Assembly (NCBI GenBank): GCA_902825875.1
Contig: CADECP010000045.1
Span: 1-56,125, forward strand
Source of the DNA: an uncultured Acidobacteriota bacterium
GTDB taxonomy: Bacteria > Acidobacteriota > Blastocatellia > RBC074
Direction: 5' to 3'
DNA: 56,125 nt
The notes under the pieces: model-generated
The model's input: the letters and a program-made list of their open reading frames with translations, nothing else
What the model was told of the DNA's origin: nothing
Database searches by the model: none
Position numbers and translations under genes: made by a program
In this document: positions 1 to 8,559 of the stretch, in pieces
Numbering within the stretch: the first letter of the stretch is position 1
How the letters are laid out: each line of letters begins with the position of its first letter

Positions 1-14
1 GCAAATGCCTCATG

Positions 15-41
15 GGGAGGCCGAGCGGCCTCCCTTTATTT
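15..41 (+). terminator. Rho-independent terminator of an upstream gene
   Basis: Perfect 8-bp stem (15-22 with 27-34, all GC-rich), a GAGC tetraloop and a T-rich tail (35-41). It ends a transcript entering from the left. It also shows that the in-frame ATG at position 5 cannot be the start of the TIR gene, because that codon lies before the terminator. Confidence 0.85.
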
Positions 42-58
42 GTCCAAACTCGTGTCTC

Positions 59-877
59 ATGGCAGAAACAACAACTAACAAATACGACGTATTTCTGAGC
101 TATCACAGTAGCGATAGGCCTAAAGTTGAAGAACTTGCGAAGCGCTTGGTAGACGAGGCCGGGTTCCTTCTTTTCTATGATATGTGGAACTTGATTCCCG
201 GTGCTCCCTGGCAAGAGGGATTAGAAAGCGCCCTTGACCAGAGCAACGCTTGTGCAGTCTTTTTTGGTTCTAGCGGCGTTGGACCATGGCAAAACAAAGA
301 GGTGCGTTCTGCACTGAGCCGACGTGTTAGCGAAAATGACTTTCGTGTGATTCCAGTGTTGCTACCTGGTACAGATCGCCACGATTTGCCTGCGTTTTTG
401 GGCCAAATGACCTGGGTTGATTTCAACGCGGGGCTTGACGACGAAGAAGCGTTTGCTCGCCTAATGGCTGGCGTTAGAGGAGAGCAACCTGGACGCAATC
501 AAACTCTACAGGCGTTAGGCGGCTCGGCCTTATTTTCTAAAAAACACACTACATCCAGCCCCACATCAAAAAACAGCCGCTCATCGAAAACTCAAATAAA
601 AAGTTCAACCGCTATTTCTAAACCTTCAACAAATACCCTCTTACCTAATGATGACCTTCATAGCCCTTCCCACCACCTTAAAGAGTTCTTGTTCGGAATA
701 ATGATTAAGAAAAGCCATGAAATAGCCGAAACCTTTGTCGAAATTGCAAAAGCCCTTCGGGCTTCGCGCGAGAATTCTTTGTATAGGTCTACTCGAACCT
801 CTTTCCTTATTATTTTTCTATTAGCGATTTTCATAATAGGGGTGCCAGTCATCCTCTGGTTTACTGGCCTGATATAG
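59..877 (+). CDS. TIR-domain protein with C-terminal membrane anchor
   Basis: 272 residues from the ATG at 59, which lies after the terminator. Residues 7-145 form a TIR domain: it opens with KYDVFLSYHSSD, and a WQEGLESAL segment holds Glu53, placed about where TIR NADases carry their catalytic Glu (inferred by eye), followed by WQNKEV. Residues 160-215 are Ser/Thr/Lys-rich and low in complexity. A hydrophobic helix at about 245-268 ends the protein, so the TIR domain would face the cytoplasm on a tail anchor. The second half is AT-rich compared with neighbouring genes, and an IS256 remnant follows, which suggests acquisition. Bacterial TIR proteins are often immune NAD-cleaving effectors or signal producers; no partner gene is visible on this side, and the left side is cut off. 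Function is inferred only from the domain. Confidence 0.8.
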   Translation: MAETTTNKYDVFLSYHSSDRPKVEELAKRLVDEAGFLLFYDMWNLIPGAPWQEGLESALDQSNACAVFFGSSGVGPWQNKEVRSALSRRVSENDFRVIPVLLPGTDRHDLPAFLGQMTWVDFNAGLDDEEAFARLMAGVRGEQPGRNQTLQALGGSALFSKKHTTSSPTSKNSRSSKTQIKSSTAISKPSTNTLLPNDDLHSPSHHLKEFLFGIMIKKSHEIAETFVEIAKALRASRENSLYRSTRTSFLIIFLLAIFIIGVPVILWFTGLI

Positions 878-946
878 CGGTTTAGCTCACTAGAGTCGCT
901 CGAATTCGTTCAATGAAGGCAATGTGATCTTGATCCTGACCGCAGC

Positions 947-1219
947 CTAGCGATATTGAAACCGCTCGCCAGCAGGTTCATTACTCACCCGCAGCACTTT
1001 GACCGCCACTGCTCCGCTACCCAGGGTCAGTGTCCGTCCATTGCAATGGCCGCGTCCAGTTTCGCCACGTTCATAGCACTGGCGCTGTAAATGTTTGGCA
1101 ACCTCAGCTTCGAGCGTAGCCTGGAACATCTGCCTAGCTCCCTGCCGCGCCAAAGCTTCGAGCGGATCACCGTCGCCTTCATTGGTCGAAAAAGTCGAAT
1201 CCTGATATGGTTTGTTCAT
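947..1219 (-). pseudogene. IS256/mutator-type transposase, N-terminal remnant
   Basis: About 90 residues that look like the start of IS256-family transposases: DPLEALARQGARQMFQATLEA, then ERGETGRGHCNGR and a short VKVLRVS stretch where the family's conserved PRVRD segment begins. A normal transposase is about 400 residues and has a DDE core, which is absent here; the frame stops just after this motif. The 5' end is intact, with AAGGA four bases ahead of the ATG. I found no terminal inverted repeats by eye. A dead fragment is the best reading. Confidence 0.8.
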
Positions 1220-1398
1220 CGCTATCCTTGTTGGTGAGGCACACCGTAGCGCGCAATAAGCGGATTGTTTTAAAGAATTTCAACAAGGATACGCGGTACA
1301 CTTTTCAAGGATCAATTCCCACAATTTTAACACTGTCTCCCTCTCAACCAAGAATTGCCGATTTTGACGACAAAAATTGAACTTGAGGATTTCTTCAA

Positions 1399-1725
1399 AT
1401 GGATTTCAAAGACGTGCCTGCCATCAATCAGTTTTCGCCGGACAAGATGCAAAAGATCAATCTGTTCGAAACGCAAAATTTCTTTTGCGATGTATATTGC
1501 CTGGAACCGGGACAGGAGCAGAAAATCCACGCCCACAAAGACGAAGACAAGCTGTACTTTGTGCTCGATGGACGCGGGACGTTTTTCGTGGACGACGAAC
1601 AACAGGAACTCGGCGAAGGAAAAATCATCTTCGCTCCGGCGGGATCGAACCATGGCGTCAAAAACACCAGCCAGGCTCGACTGAAACTGTTGGTGTTTAT
1701 GACTCCGAACCCGAACTTCAAATAA
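1399..1725 (+). CDS. Small single-domain cupin protein
   Basis: 108 residues covering one cupin beta-barrel. Motif 1 is recognisable as PGQEQKIHAHKDEDKLYFVL, with the His-x-His and downstream acidic residue that bind a metal. Motif 2 follows as PAGSNHGVKN. There is no signal peptide, so it is cytoplasmic. Cupin_2 proteins of this size range from small dioxygenases and isomerases to sugar or metal sensors, and nothing here fixes the substrate. The start follows GAGGA at a suitable distance. It stands alone in the plus direction, 92 bp ahead of the PQQ-propeller gene. Confidence 0.8.
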   Translation: MDFKDVPAINQFSPDKMQKINLFETQNFFCDVYCLEPGQEQKIHAHKDEDKLYFVLDGRGTFFVDDEQQELGEGKIIFAPAGSNHGVKNTSQARLKLLVFMTPNPNFK

Positions 1726-1817
1726 TGCGTAGGTTGTGCGGGATTCGATATAATCAAGGCGCAAGACTCAAAGTATCGCTTCTTCGGAAAGAATTCTTCA
1801 TCTAAAAAAAGGCCGCT

Positions 1818-3164
1818 ATGAAAAAACTTCTGACCCTCTTTTTGCTTATTCTCGCAATTTCCGCCAACGCTCAAAAACAATCCACCAAAGACAACTGGCC
1901 TTCGTTCCGGGGGCAACACGCCGCCGGAGTTGCTGACGGCCAAAACCTGCCTGATGCTTGGGATGGCGAAAAAGGAACGGCGATCAAATGGAAAGTTCGC
2001 ATTCCCGGATTGGCGCATTCCAGCCCGATCGTTTGGGAAGACAAGTTGTTTGTCACTTCGGCCATCAGCAGCAAAGACAAGGCGACATTCAAACCCGGTT
2101 TGTACGGAGCGGGAGACGCCTCTGACGACAAGTCGGTGCATCAATGGAAAGTGTTCTGCCTGGACAAAAAGTCCGGCAAGATTTTATGGGACAAAGTCGC
2201 TTACGAAGGCGTGCCGCTGGAAAAGCGCCACGTCAAATCCACTTACGCCAGTTCTTCACCGGCAACCGATGGCCGGTACGTCGTCGCGCTGTTCGGTTCG
2301 CAAGGACTTTATGCCTTCGATATGAAAGGCAAACTGATCTGGAAAAAAGACCTGGGGCGATTGGATGTTGGCGCGTACGATTTGCCGGAATACGAATGGG
2401 GAACCGCAAGTTCACCAATCATTTACAAGGATTTGGTCATCGTGCAGTGCGACACATCCAAAGAAGATTTCCTGATGGGCATCAACATCAAGACCGGCGA
2501 AACCGTCTGGAAAACCGAGCGCACCGAAATGCCTTCGTGGGCGACGCCGACAATTTATCCGGGCAAAGCTCGAACGGAACTCATCACCAATGCGCCGAAT
2601 TTCATTCGCGGCAACGACCCGGAAACTGGCAAAGAGTTATGGCGGTTGGGCGAGAGTTCAAACATCACTGCACCGACTCCGATCTTTTCGGGCGAGCTGA
2701 TCGTCGTCGCCAGCGGACGCCGTCCGAACGCTCCTGTCTTCGTCGTCCGCCCTGGAGCGAGCGGCGACATCACTTTGCCGAAGGGGCAAAGCACCAGCCA
2801 GCACGTCGCCTGGACGCGACAGAAAACCGGTTCGTACATGCCTACGCCGCTGATTTATCATGGGCTGCTGTACGTGCTGAAAAACGAAGGCATCTTCAGT
2901 TGCTTCGATCTGGCAACCGGCGAAGAAAAGTATCAATCCCGCATTCCCCATCAAGGCAGCGGCTTCAGCGGTTCGCCTGTCGCTTCGGACGGAAAGATTT
3001 ATCTGCCCAGCGAAGACGGCGACATCTTCGTCGTCAAAGCCGGAGACAAATTTGAACTGCTCGGCAAAAACAGCATCGGCCAATTGTTGATGGCGACTCC
3101 GGCAATTTCGGGCAAGATGATGTTTGTGCGAGGTGAAAAAGACCTGTTTGCAATTGGACGCTAA
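1818..3164 (+). CDS. Exported PQQ-like beta-propeller protein
   Basis: 448 residues. Residues 1-18 are a signal peptide ([18 protein letters not shown]). The rest shows repeating propeller blades with G.V.WK or GK..W motifs: [28 protein letters not shown]. The opening [15 protein letters not shown] and a later [24 protein letters not shown] are typical of the PQQ_2 'outer membrane assembly/alcohol dehydrogenase-like' proteins common in Acidobacteria and Planctomycetes. These usually lack the Cys-Cys and haem features of true quinoprotein dehydrogenases, as here. Probably a periplasmic binding or scaffold protein. Substrate unknown. Confidence 0.82.
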   Translation: MKKLLTLFLLILAISANAQKQSTKDNWPSFRGQHAAGVADGQNLPDAWDGEKGTAIKWKVRIPGLAHSSPIVWEDKLFVTSAISSKDKATFKPGLYGAGDASDDKSVHQWKVFCLDKKSGKILWDKVAYEGVPLEKRHVKSTYASSSPATDGRYVVALFGSQGLYAFDMKGKLIWKKDLGRLDVGAYDLPEYEWGTASSPIIYKDLVIVQCDTSKEDFLMGINIKTGETVWKTERTEMPSWATPTIYPGKARTELITNAPNFIRGNDPETGKELWRLGESSNITAPTPIFSGELIVVASGRRPNAPVFVVRPGASGDITLPKGQSTSQHVAWTRQKTGSYMPTPLIYHGLLYVLKNEGIFSCFDLATGEEKYQSRIPHQGSGFSGSPVASDGKIYLPSEDGDIFVVKAGDKFELLGKNSIGQLLMATPAISGKMMFVRGEKDLFAIGR

Positions 3165-3253
3165 ATCTCAGCAAGTTTGTTGAGATCGGGAATACTGCAA
3201 GCACTTGCCCGGATTCAGTTGGGAGAAACCATTTCGCAGAAGGGCTTAAGTTT

Positions 3254-4636
3254 ATGATCGAAACAACTTTTGACGCGATCGTTATTGGCACCGGCCAAGG
3301 CGGTAAACCGCTTGCCGTTGCGTTGGCCGCAGCCGGATGGAACACCGCCATCATTGAACGCGAACACGTCGGCGGAACCTGCGTCAACATAGGCTGCACT
3401 CCAACCAAGACAATGGTCGCTGCTGCTCGCGTGGCCTATCTGGCCAGACGCTCCGCCGATTACGGAGTTCATTCCGGCGACATCACGGTCAATCTGGCCG
3501 AAGTTCGGCAGCGCAAACAATCCGTCGTAGATGATTTTCGCAACGGCGGCCAACGCGCGCTTGAGCGAGCTAAAAACATTGAGTTGATTTTCGGCGAAGC
3601 CAGTTTCACCAGCGCAAACTCTGTCGCGGTCAAATTGAATGACGGCGGGATTCGCCAACTCACCGCGCCAAAAATCTTCATCAACGTAGGTTGCCGCCCG
3701 ACTGACCCAGGCGTCGAAGGCAGCGAACGAGTTTCGATTCTCGATTCCAGTTCGATTATGGAATTGGACGAATTGCCGGAACATCTGATCGTGCTTGGCG
3801 GAGGTTACATTGGTTTGGAGTTCGGGCAGATGTTTCGCCGCTTCGGTTCGCGTGTGACTGTGGTTCAACGCGCGGTGCAACTGCTTGGCCGCGAAGATCA
3901 AGACGTTGCCGAAGCCGTTGCTAAAATTCTGCGCGAAGACGGCGTGGAAATTTTGCTGAACGCTTCGGCCACCAAAGCTAACCACGACGATAAAGGCCAA
4001 ATTCATCTGACCGTGAACACGCCGGGAGGCGAACGCACGATCATTGGTTCGCATTTGCTGGCCGCCGCTGGGCGCACTCCGAATTCCGATTCGCTGAATT
4101 TGCCTGCCGCAGGAATCGAAACCGATAAAGCCGGCTTCATCAAAACCAACTCCAAGTTGGAAACGAACGTTGCCGGAATTTACGCGCTCGGCGATGTCAA
4201 AGGCGGGCCGCAATTCACGCACATCAGCTACGACGATTACCGCATCATCAAAACCAATTTGATCGAACACGGCAACGCGACGATCAACGACCGACTGGTT
4301 CCGTACACTGTGTTCATTGACCCGCAACTTGCTCGCGTAGGCTTGAGCGAAAGCGAAGCGCGCGCGAAAGGTCTGAGCATCAAAATTGCGAAGATGCCGA
4401 TGGCCTATGTCGCTCGCGCCATTGAAATGAGCGAAACGCGCGGCTTTATGAAAGCCGTGATTGACGCCGACACGAATCAGATTCTGGGCTTCACGGTGCT
4501 GGGCATCGAAGGCGGCGAAATCATGTCCATGGTTCAACTGGCGATGATGGGACGATTGCCTTACACGACGTTGCGCGACGCCATCTTCGCTCATCCGACG
4601 CTGGCCGAATCGCTGAACAACTTGTTGAACATCTGA
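3254..4636 (+). CDS. FAD/NAD(P)-dependent disulfide oxidoreductase (mercuric-reductase-like)
   Basis: 460 residues of class-I pyridine nucleotide-disulfide oxidoreductase. The N-terminal FAD fold ([19 protein letters not shown]) is followed by the redox pair [14 protein letters not shown] (Cys-x4-Cys, near residues 42-47), the NAD(P) fold [12 protein letters not shown] near 180, the FAD motif YALGDV near 315, and a C-terminal dimer domain whose [10 protein letters not shown] carries the usual His-Pro. It lacks the N-terminal metal-binding domain and the C-terminal Cys pair of real mercuric reductases. It also has no lipoyl-complex neighbours, so a general thiol or quinone reductase is likelier. 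The start ATG is weakly supported by a Shine-Dalgarno site. Confidence 0.85.
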   Translation: MIETTFDAIVIGTGQGGKPLAVALAAAGWNTAIIEREHVGGTCVNIGCTPTKTMVAAARVAYLARRSADYGVHSGDITVNLAEVRQRKQSVVDDFRNGGQRALERAKNIELIFGEASFTSANSVAVKLNDGGIRQLTAPKIFINVGCRPTDPGVEGSERVSILDSSSIMELDELPEHLIVLGGGYIGLEFGQMFRRFGSRVTVVQRAVQLLGREDQDVAEAVAKILREDGVEILLNASATKANHDDKGQIHLTVNTPGGERTIIGSHLLAAAGRTPNSDSLNLPAAGIETDKAGFIKTNSKLETNVAGIYALGDVKGGPQFTHISYDDYRIIKTNLIEHGNATINDRLVPYTVFIDPQLARVGLSESEARAKGLSIKIAKMPMAYVARAIEMSETRGFMKAVIDADTNQILGFTVLGIEGGEIMSMVQLAMMGRLPYTTLRDAIFAHPTLAESLNNLLNI

Positions 4637-4649
4637 CAGAAAAGAAAAT

Positions 4650-4713
4650 AGACAAGATTTACACGATTCAACAGGGTAAAAAACAATCCTGAGAAATCCT
4701 GAAAATCCTGTCT
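4650..4713. repeat. Short intergenic inverted repeat (MITE-like)
   Basis: The outer arms 4650-4660 and 4703-4713 pair at 10 of 11 positions. The right half is built of 'aatcctga' type units repeated three times. It sits just before a strong GGGGGAAAG ribosome site for egtB. Confidence 0.5.
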
Positions 4714-4735
4714 ACTTTTTTTTTAAGGGGGAAAG

Positions 4736-6073
4736 ATGCCGATTGCTCAAACGACGAAGATGCAAGTTTCAGCCAACGCCGCGGCAATGATCGAATTGTT
4801 CAAACAGGTTCGTCGGCAAACCATGCAGATTGTCGCGCCGCTGGAAATCGAAGATTACGTCATCCAGACCGCAGAGTTTATGTCTCCGCCGCGTTGGCAC
4901 ATTGGCCATACGACGTGGTTTTTCGAGACGCTGTTGCAAACTTATCAGCCGGGTTATCGCATCTTCGACGAAGACTTTCTCTTCTACTTCAACTCTTACT
5001 ACGAAGGTTTCGGCAAGCGGATTTTGCGGGCGAAACGCGGAACTCGTTCGCGGCCTACGGTCAAAGAAACGGTTCGCTATCGTCAGCACATTGACGCAGA
5101 GATGCTGAAGTTTTTCGATGAACTGGATGGACGAGCAGACGCGGCTGAGTTGTTGCGACTGGTTCGGCTGGGTTTGGAGCACGAAATCCAGCATCAGGAA
5201 TTGTTGGTTTACGACATCAAACATCTGCTGTGTGACGTGTACGAAGCTCCGCCATCGGTTGCGCCTGAAGCTGTCGAACAAGTCGGCGGAATGATTGAGA
5301 TCGAAGGCGGACTGTTTTCGCTTGGATACGCTGGTGATGAGTTTGCCTGGGATAACGAAAAGCCTCAGCACACTGTGTTCTTGCAGGATTTTGCAATTGA
5401 TCGTGCGCCGGTCAGCGTCGGCGAGTATCTGGACTTCATCGAAAGTGGCGGTTACGGCGATTATCGTTGGTGGCTTTCGACAGGATGGGAAGCCGTCAAC
5501 CGCGAACAGTGGCAGGCTCCGTTGTACTGGGAACGCGAAGGTGACGAATGGATGGTGCGCGATTTTCATGGATTGTTGCCTGCTTCGGCGAAAGCCAACG
5601 AACCTGTCACGCACGTCAGTTATTTTGAAGCCGCAGCCTTTGCCAAATGGGCTGGCAAACGATTGCCAACCGAAGCCGAATGGGAAAAAGCCGCCTGCTT
5701 CGACGCGGCGACAAACGCCAAACAGAACTTTCCCTGGGGAAACGCCGCGCCAGAAGCCGAACACGCCAATCTGTTCGACAATCAGTTGTGGAGCGTCGCT
5801 GCGATTGGAGCTTATCCAAATGGCAAAAGCTCTTACGACTGTCACCAGATGATCGGCGATGTTTGGGAATGGACGAATTCGGATTACGCGCCTTATCCGG
5901 GATTCAAAACTGAGTTCAACGAATATAACGACAAATGGTTTGTCGGCCAGAAAGTTCTGCGCGGAGGTTCGTTCGCCACTCCGCGTATTCACACCCGCAC
6001 GACGTATCGCAATTTTTTCAATCCGCCGGAACGCTGGATGATTTCCGGCTTTCGTTGCGCGAAAACGATCTGA
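4736..6073 (+). CDS. egtB: Ergothioneine-type sulfoxide synthase EgtB
   Basis: 445 residues, the usual EgtB length. Residues 15-160 are a DinB-like helical domain containing the non-haem iron motif HEIQHQE (His-x3-His-x-Glu) and an earlier [10 protein letters not shown]. Residues about 190-445 are the formylglycine-enzyme-type sulfatase-modifying fold: [56 protein letters not shown]. EgtB joins a thiol to the imidazole C2 of trimethylhistidine with oxygen. EgtD, the histidine methyltransferase, is not in this window. A strong ribosome site (GGGGGAAAG) precedes the ATG. The next gene is a diverged paralogue. Confidence 0.9.
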   Translation: MPIAQTTKMQVSANAAAMIELFKQVRRQTMQIVAPLEIEDYVIQTAEFMSPPRWHIGHTTWFFETLLQTYQPGYRIFDEDFLFYFNSYYEGFGKRILRAKRGTRSRPTVKETVRYRQHIDAEMLKFFDELDGRADAAELLRLVRLGLEHEIQHQELLVYDIKHLLCDVYEAPPSVAPEAVEQVGGMIEIEGGLFSLGYAGDEFAWDNEKPQHTVFLQDFAIDRAPVSVGEYLDFIESGGYGDYRWWLSTGWEAVNREQWQAPLYWEREGDEWMVRDFHGLLPASAKANEPVTHVSYFEAAAFAKWAGKRLPTEAEWEKAACFDAATNAKQNFPWGNAAPEAEHANLFDNQLWSVAAIGAYPNGKSSYDCHQMIGDVWEWTNSDYAPYPGFKTEFNEYNDKWFVGQKVLRGGSFATPRIHTRTTYRNFFNPPERWMISGFRCAKTI

Positions 6074-6118
6074 CCTGGCTTTGCGTCTTCGCGCCTTTGC
6101 GTTGAAAATCTTCCAGCC

Positions 6119-7438
6119 ATGAAAGTTATCCGTTCTGAACTGACAACCGAACAACTCGTCAATCATTTGCGCGAAGCTCGCGCGCGGCTGCTGGAACTGG
6201 TCGGCGACTTAAGCGACGAACAGATGATCGGCCCGCGCCTGGCAATCGTGAATCCGCTGCGTTGGGAGATTGCTCACGTCGCGCATTTTCAGGAGTTCTG
6301 GTTGCTGCGCCACCAACGAGGTTACGAACGAATCACGCCTGACAATGGCCTTGATTCGGACAAGCTTTACGATTCGGCTCATGTGCATCACGACACTCGT
6401 TGGGATTTGCCGCTGCCGTCGAAGCTGGCGACGATTGATTACACTCAGCGAATTCTGGATCGCGTCACTGAAGAAGTTTTGAAGAAACCCGCCAAGCCCG
6501 ACGCCAACGGTTATGACGATAATTACTTTTTGCACCTCTCGCTGCTGCACGAAGACATGCACAACGAAGCGATAACTTACACTCGGCAGACGCTTGGTTA
6601 TCGCGCTTGTAGTTCCGCCTTTAGGCGGTTGCGGCTTCAGCCGCCTGAAGGCGGAACTACAAGCGCGCTTGGCGATGCTTTTATTCCCGGCGGAGTTTTC
6701 AGGCTTGGCAGCGAATTGGATTCGGGGTTTGTATTCGACAACGAATTGCTGGCGCACGAAGTCGCGGTTGCTCCGTTTGCGATTTCGCGCACGGGTGTGA
6801 GCAACGCGGAGTTTCTGGCTTTCGTTGAAACAGGCGGTTATCGCTGCAAAGAATTTTGGCGCGACGAAGGCTGGCGCTGGCTAGAAAGCGTCGCGGCTGA
6901 ACATCCGGTGTATTGGCGAAAGATTGATGGCGAATGGCAGCGAAGAGTCTTCGATCAATGGGTTCGGCTTGAAGAAAATCTGCCGGTGATTCACATCAAT
7001 TGGTTTGAGGCCGATGCTTATTGCCGTTGGGCTGGGCGGCGATTGCCTACGGAAGCGGAATGGGAACTGGCCGCTGCGGGAATCAGCAAACGAAAATTCC
7101 CCTGGGGCAATGAAGCTCCGACGCCGGAGCGCGCGAATCTGGATTGGCTGGCCGGAGGTTTATTGCCGGTTGACGCTTTGCCCGATGGCGACAGCGAATT
7201 CGGAGTTCGACAGATGATCGGCAACGTCTGGGAATGGACGGCGACGGACTTTGCTCCGTTTGATGGCTTCGCGCCTGGCCCTTACAAAGAATACTCCGCG
7301 CCGTGGTTTGGCGATCACAAAGTCTTGCGTGGAGGTTGTTGGGCGACGCGCTCAAGATTGATTCGCAACGGCTACCGCAATTTTTACAAACCTGACCGCC
7401 GCGATGTGTGGGCGGGATTTCGTACCTGTGCCAAATGA
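6119..7438 (+). CDS. senA: Selenoneine-synthase-like EgtB paralogue (SenA-like)
   Basis: 439 residues with the same DinB plus formylglycine-enzyme-fold architecture as EgtB but clearly diverged. The iron motif is HEDMHNE (His-x3-His-x-Glu), preceded by RWEIAHVAHFQEFWLLRHQRG. The C-terminal half has [43 protein letters not shown] and VLRGGCWATR. It overlaps the next gene by 4 bp (ATGA). An EgtB paralogue translationally coupled to this glycosyltransferase family is the arrangement known for senA-senB, where SenA joins selenosugar to hercynine; the assignment rests on that context. Residues about 162-183 come from an in-frame palindrome at 6602-6667 in the linker between the two domains. No selenophosphate synthase gene (senC) lies in the window. 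Confidence 0.72.
   Translation: MKVIRSELTTEQLVNHLREARARLLELVGDLSDEQMIGPRLAIVNPLRWEIAHVAHFQEFWLLRHQRGYERITPDNGLDSDKLYDSAHVHHDTRWDLPLPSKLATIDYTQRILDRVTEEVLKKPAKPDANGYDDNYFLHLSLLHEDMHNEAITYTRQTLGYRACSSAFRRLRLQPPEGGTTSALGDAFIPGGVFRLGSELDSGFVFDNELLAHEVAVAPFAISRTGVSNAEFLAFVETGGYRCKEFWRDEGWRWLESVAAEHPVYWRKIDGEWQRRVFDQWVRLEENLPVIHINWFEADAYCRWAGRRLPTEAEWELAAAGISKRKFPWGNEAPTPERANLDWLAGGLLPVDALPDGDSEFGVRQMIGNVWEWTATDFAPFDGFAPGPYKEYSAPWFGDHKVLRGGCWATRSRLIRNGYRNFYKPDRRDVWAGFRTCAK
6602..6667. repeat. 66-bp perfect-armed palindrome inserted in frame in senA-like gene
   Basis: The outer arms 6602-6620 and 6649-6667 are exact 19-bp reverse complements. The centre contains nested inverted repeats (aggcgg with ccgcct, and gcggc-ttca-gccgc), so each half can also fold as its own small hairpin. 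The length of 66 bp equals 22 codons, and the reading frame stays open through it, adding a Cys/Arg/Pro/Gly-rich peptide to the interdomain linker. It resembles mobile palindromes such as Rickettsia RPEs in behaviour, though I do not claim homology. Confidence 0.85.
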
Positions 7439-8388
7439 GAATTGGAATCATCACGCCTGCTCCACCGCGTTCGCTGCATGGCAATCGGCGAACGGCGTTG
7501 CGCTGGGCAAAGCTGTTCAGGCAACTCGGCCACAGAGTCTGGATCGCGCAAAGTTATGGCGGTCAGCCGTGTGATGTTTTGATTGCGCTGCATGCCAAGC
7601 GCAGTTTCGATTCAATTCGCAAATTTCGCCGGTTGTATCCCAACAAACCGTTGATCGTGGCGCTGACCGGAACCGACCTTTACCGCGATTTACGCCGCAG
7701 CCGCCGCGCGCAAACGTCGCTGGAACTGGCTACGCGATTGGTCGCGTTGCAGCCCAAGGCGCTGGACGATCTGCCGCCTCGATTTCACGCCAAAACGCGC
7801 GTCATTTATCAGTCCGTTGGACCGCCCAATCAAATCCAAAATCTAAAATCCAAAACCCAAAATTTCCGAATCTGCGTCATCGGTCATCTTCGTGATGTGA
7901 AAGACCCGTTTCGCACCGCCAAAGCCGTCCGGTTGTTGCCAGAACGTTCGCAGGTCGAAGTTGTTCACGTCGGGGCGGCAATGGACGAACGAATGGCCGT
8001 CGGAGCCGAGCGCGAAATGCATGCCAATCCGCGTTATCGCTGGTTGGGCGAATTGCCACCGGAGCGCGTTCGGAAAATTCTGTACAGCAGTCAGTTATGC
8101 GTGCATTCATCGAAGCTGGAAGGCGGAGCCAACGCCGTTTCCGAAGCCATCGTTGCCGGAGTTCCGGTTCTGGCTTCGCGGATTCCCGGCAACGTTGGGC
8201 TGCTTGGCGAAGATTATCCTGGCTATTTTGAAGTTGGCGACACGCGCGGTTTGGCCAAATTGCTGTGGCAAACCGAAACAGATGCTGCGTTTCTGGCCCG
8301 GCTGAAAGCATGTTGCCGAGGCTTGGCGTTGAATTTTTCACCTCAGCGAGAGCGGCAAAGCCTGGCTGACCTGCTGGCAGAGCTTTGA
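7435..8388 (+). CDS. senB: Glycosyltransferase, selenosugar-synthase-like (SenB-like)
   Basis: 317 residues from the ATG at 7435, which overlaps the senA-like stop. MRIGIITPAPPRSLHGNRRTA opens a GT-B N-terminal half; the C-terminal half has LGELPPERVRKIL, HSSKLEGGANAVSEAIVAGVPVLASRIPGNVGLLG, the nucleotide-sugar-binding pattern of GT1/GT4 enzymes. This matches what I remember of the family first listed as TIGR04348 and later shown to be SenB, which makes a selenosugar from UDP-sugar and selenophosphate. Coupling to the EgtB paralogue supports it. An AT-rich low-complexity stretch (7829-7866) adds about ten residues (IQNLKSKTQN) between the halves. Confidence 0.72.
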   Translation: MRIGIITPAPPRSLHGNRRTALRWAKLFRQLGHRVWIAQSYGGQPCDVLIALHAKRSFDSIRKFRRLYPNKPLIVALTGTDLYRDLRRSRRAQTSLELATRLVALQPKALDDLPPRFHAKTRVIYQSVGPPNQIQNLKSKTQNFRICVIGHLRDVKDPFRTAKAVRLLPERSQVEVVHVGAAMDERMAVGAEREMHANPRYRWLGELPPERVRKILYSSQLCVHSSKLEGGANAVSEAIVAGVPVLASRIPGNVGLLGEDYPGYFEVGDTRGLAKLLWQTETDAAFLARLKACCRGLALNFSPQRERQSLADLLAEL

Positions 8389-8502
8389 CGTTTCAATCGC
8401 GGGAAAAAGCCTTCCCAAAACCGGACGAAATTCTCTTTTCGACTTTCCACACCTTTTCCCTCAACTTCATTGACGGTTGAACTTAACTGCTAATCGGTTC
8501 AA

Positions 8503-8516
8503 GGCACGGAATTTGG
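8503..8516 (+). promoter_or_regulatory. Candidate sigma-54 promoter of the ABC permease operon
   Basis: GGCACGGAATTTGG fits the -24 element (GGCAC) exactly and the -12 element (TTGC) with one change (TTGG). It lies 43 bp ahead of the first permease ATG, leaving a short leader with the strong site GAGGAGGAAA. The operon itself encodes a sigma-54 activator, so this placement makes sense. The imperfect -12 keeps confidence moderate. Confidence 0.5.
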
Positions 8517-8559
8517 TACAAGCGCCGTTTGAGCTGTTGCGTCAATTGAGGAGGAAACT

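Noticed and set aside
5..58. Upstream ATG for the TIR gene
   Set aside because: A perfect terminator lies between that ATG and the TIR domain; the ATG at 59 fits better.
3215..4594. Long antisense frames (also 4769-6166 and 36904-38106, all minus)
   Set aside because: They mirror strongly recognised genes on the plus strand. Their Arg/His/Phe-rich composition is typical of shadows of GAA/TTC-rich coding sequence.
3254..4636. Mercuric reductase (merA)
   Set aside because: It lacks the N-terminal metal domain and the C-terminal Cys pair, and there are no mer genes around.
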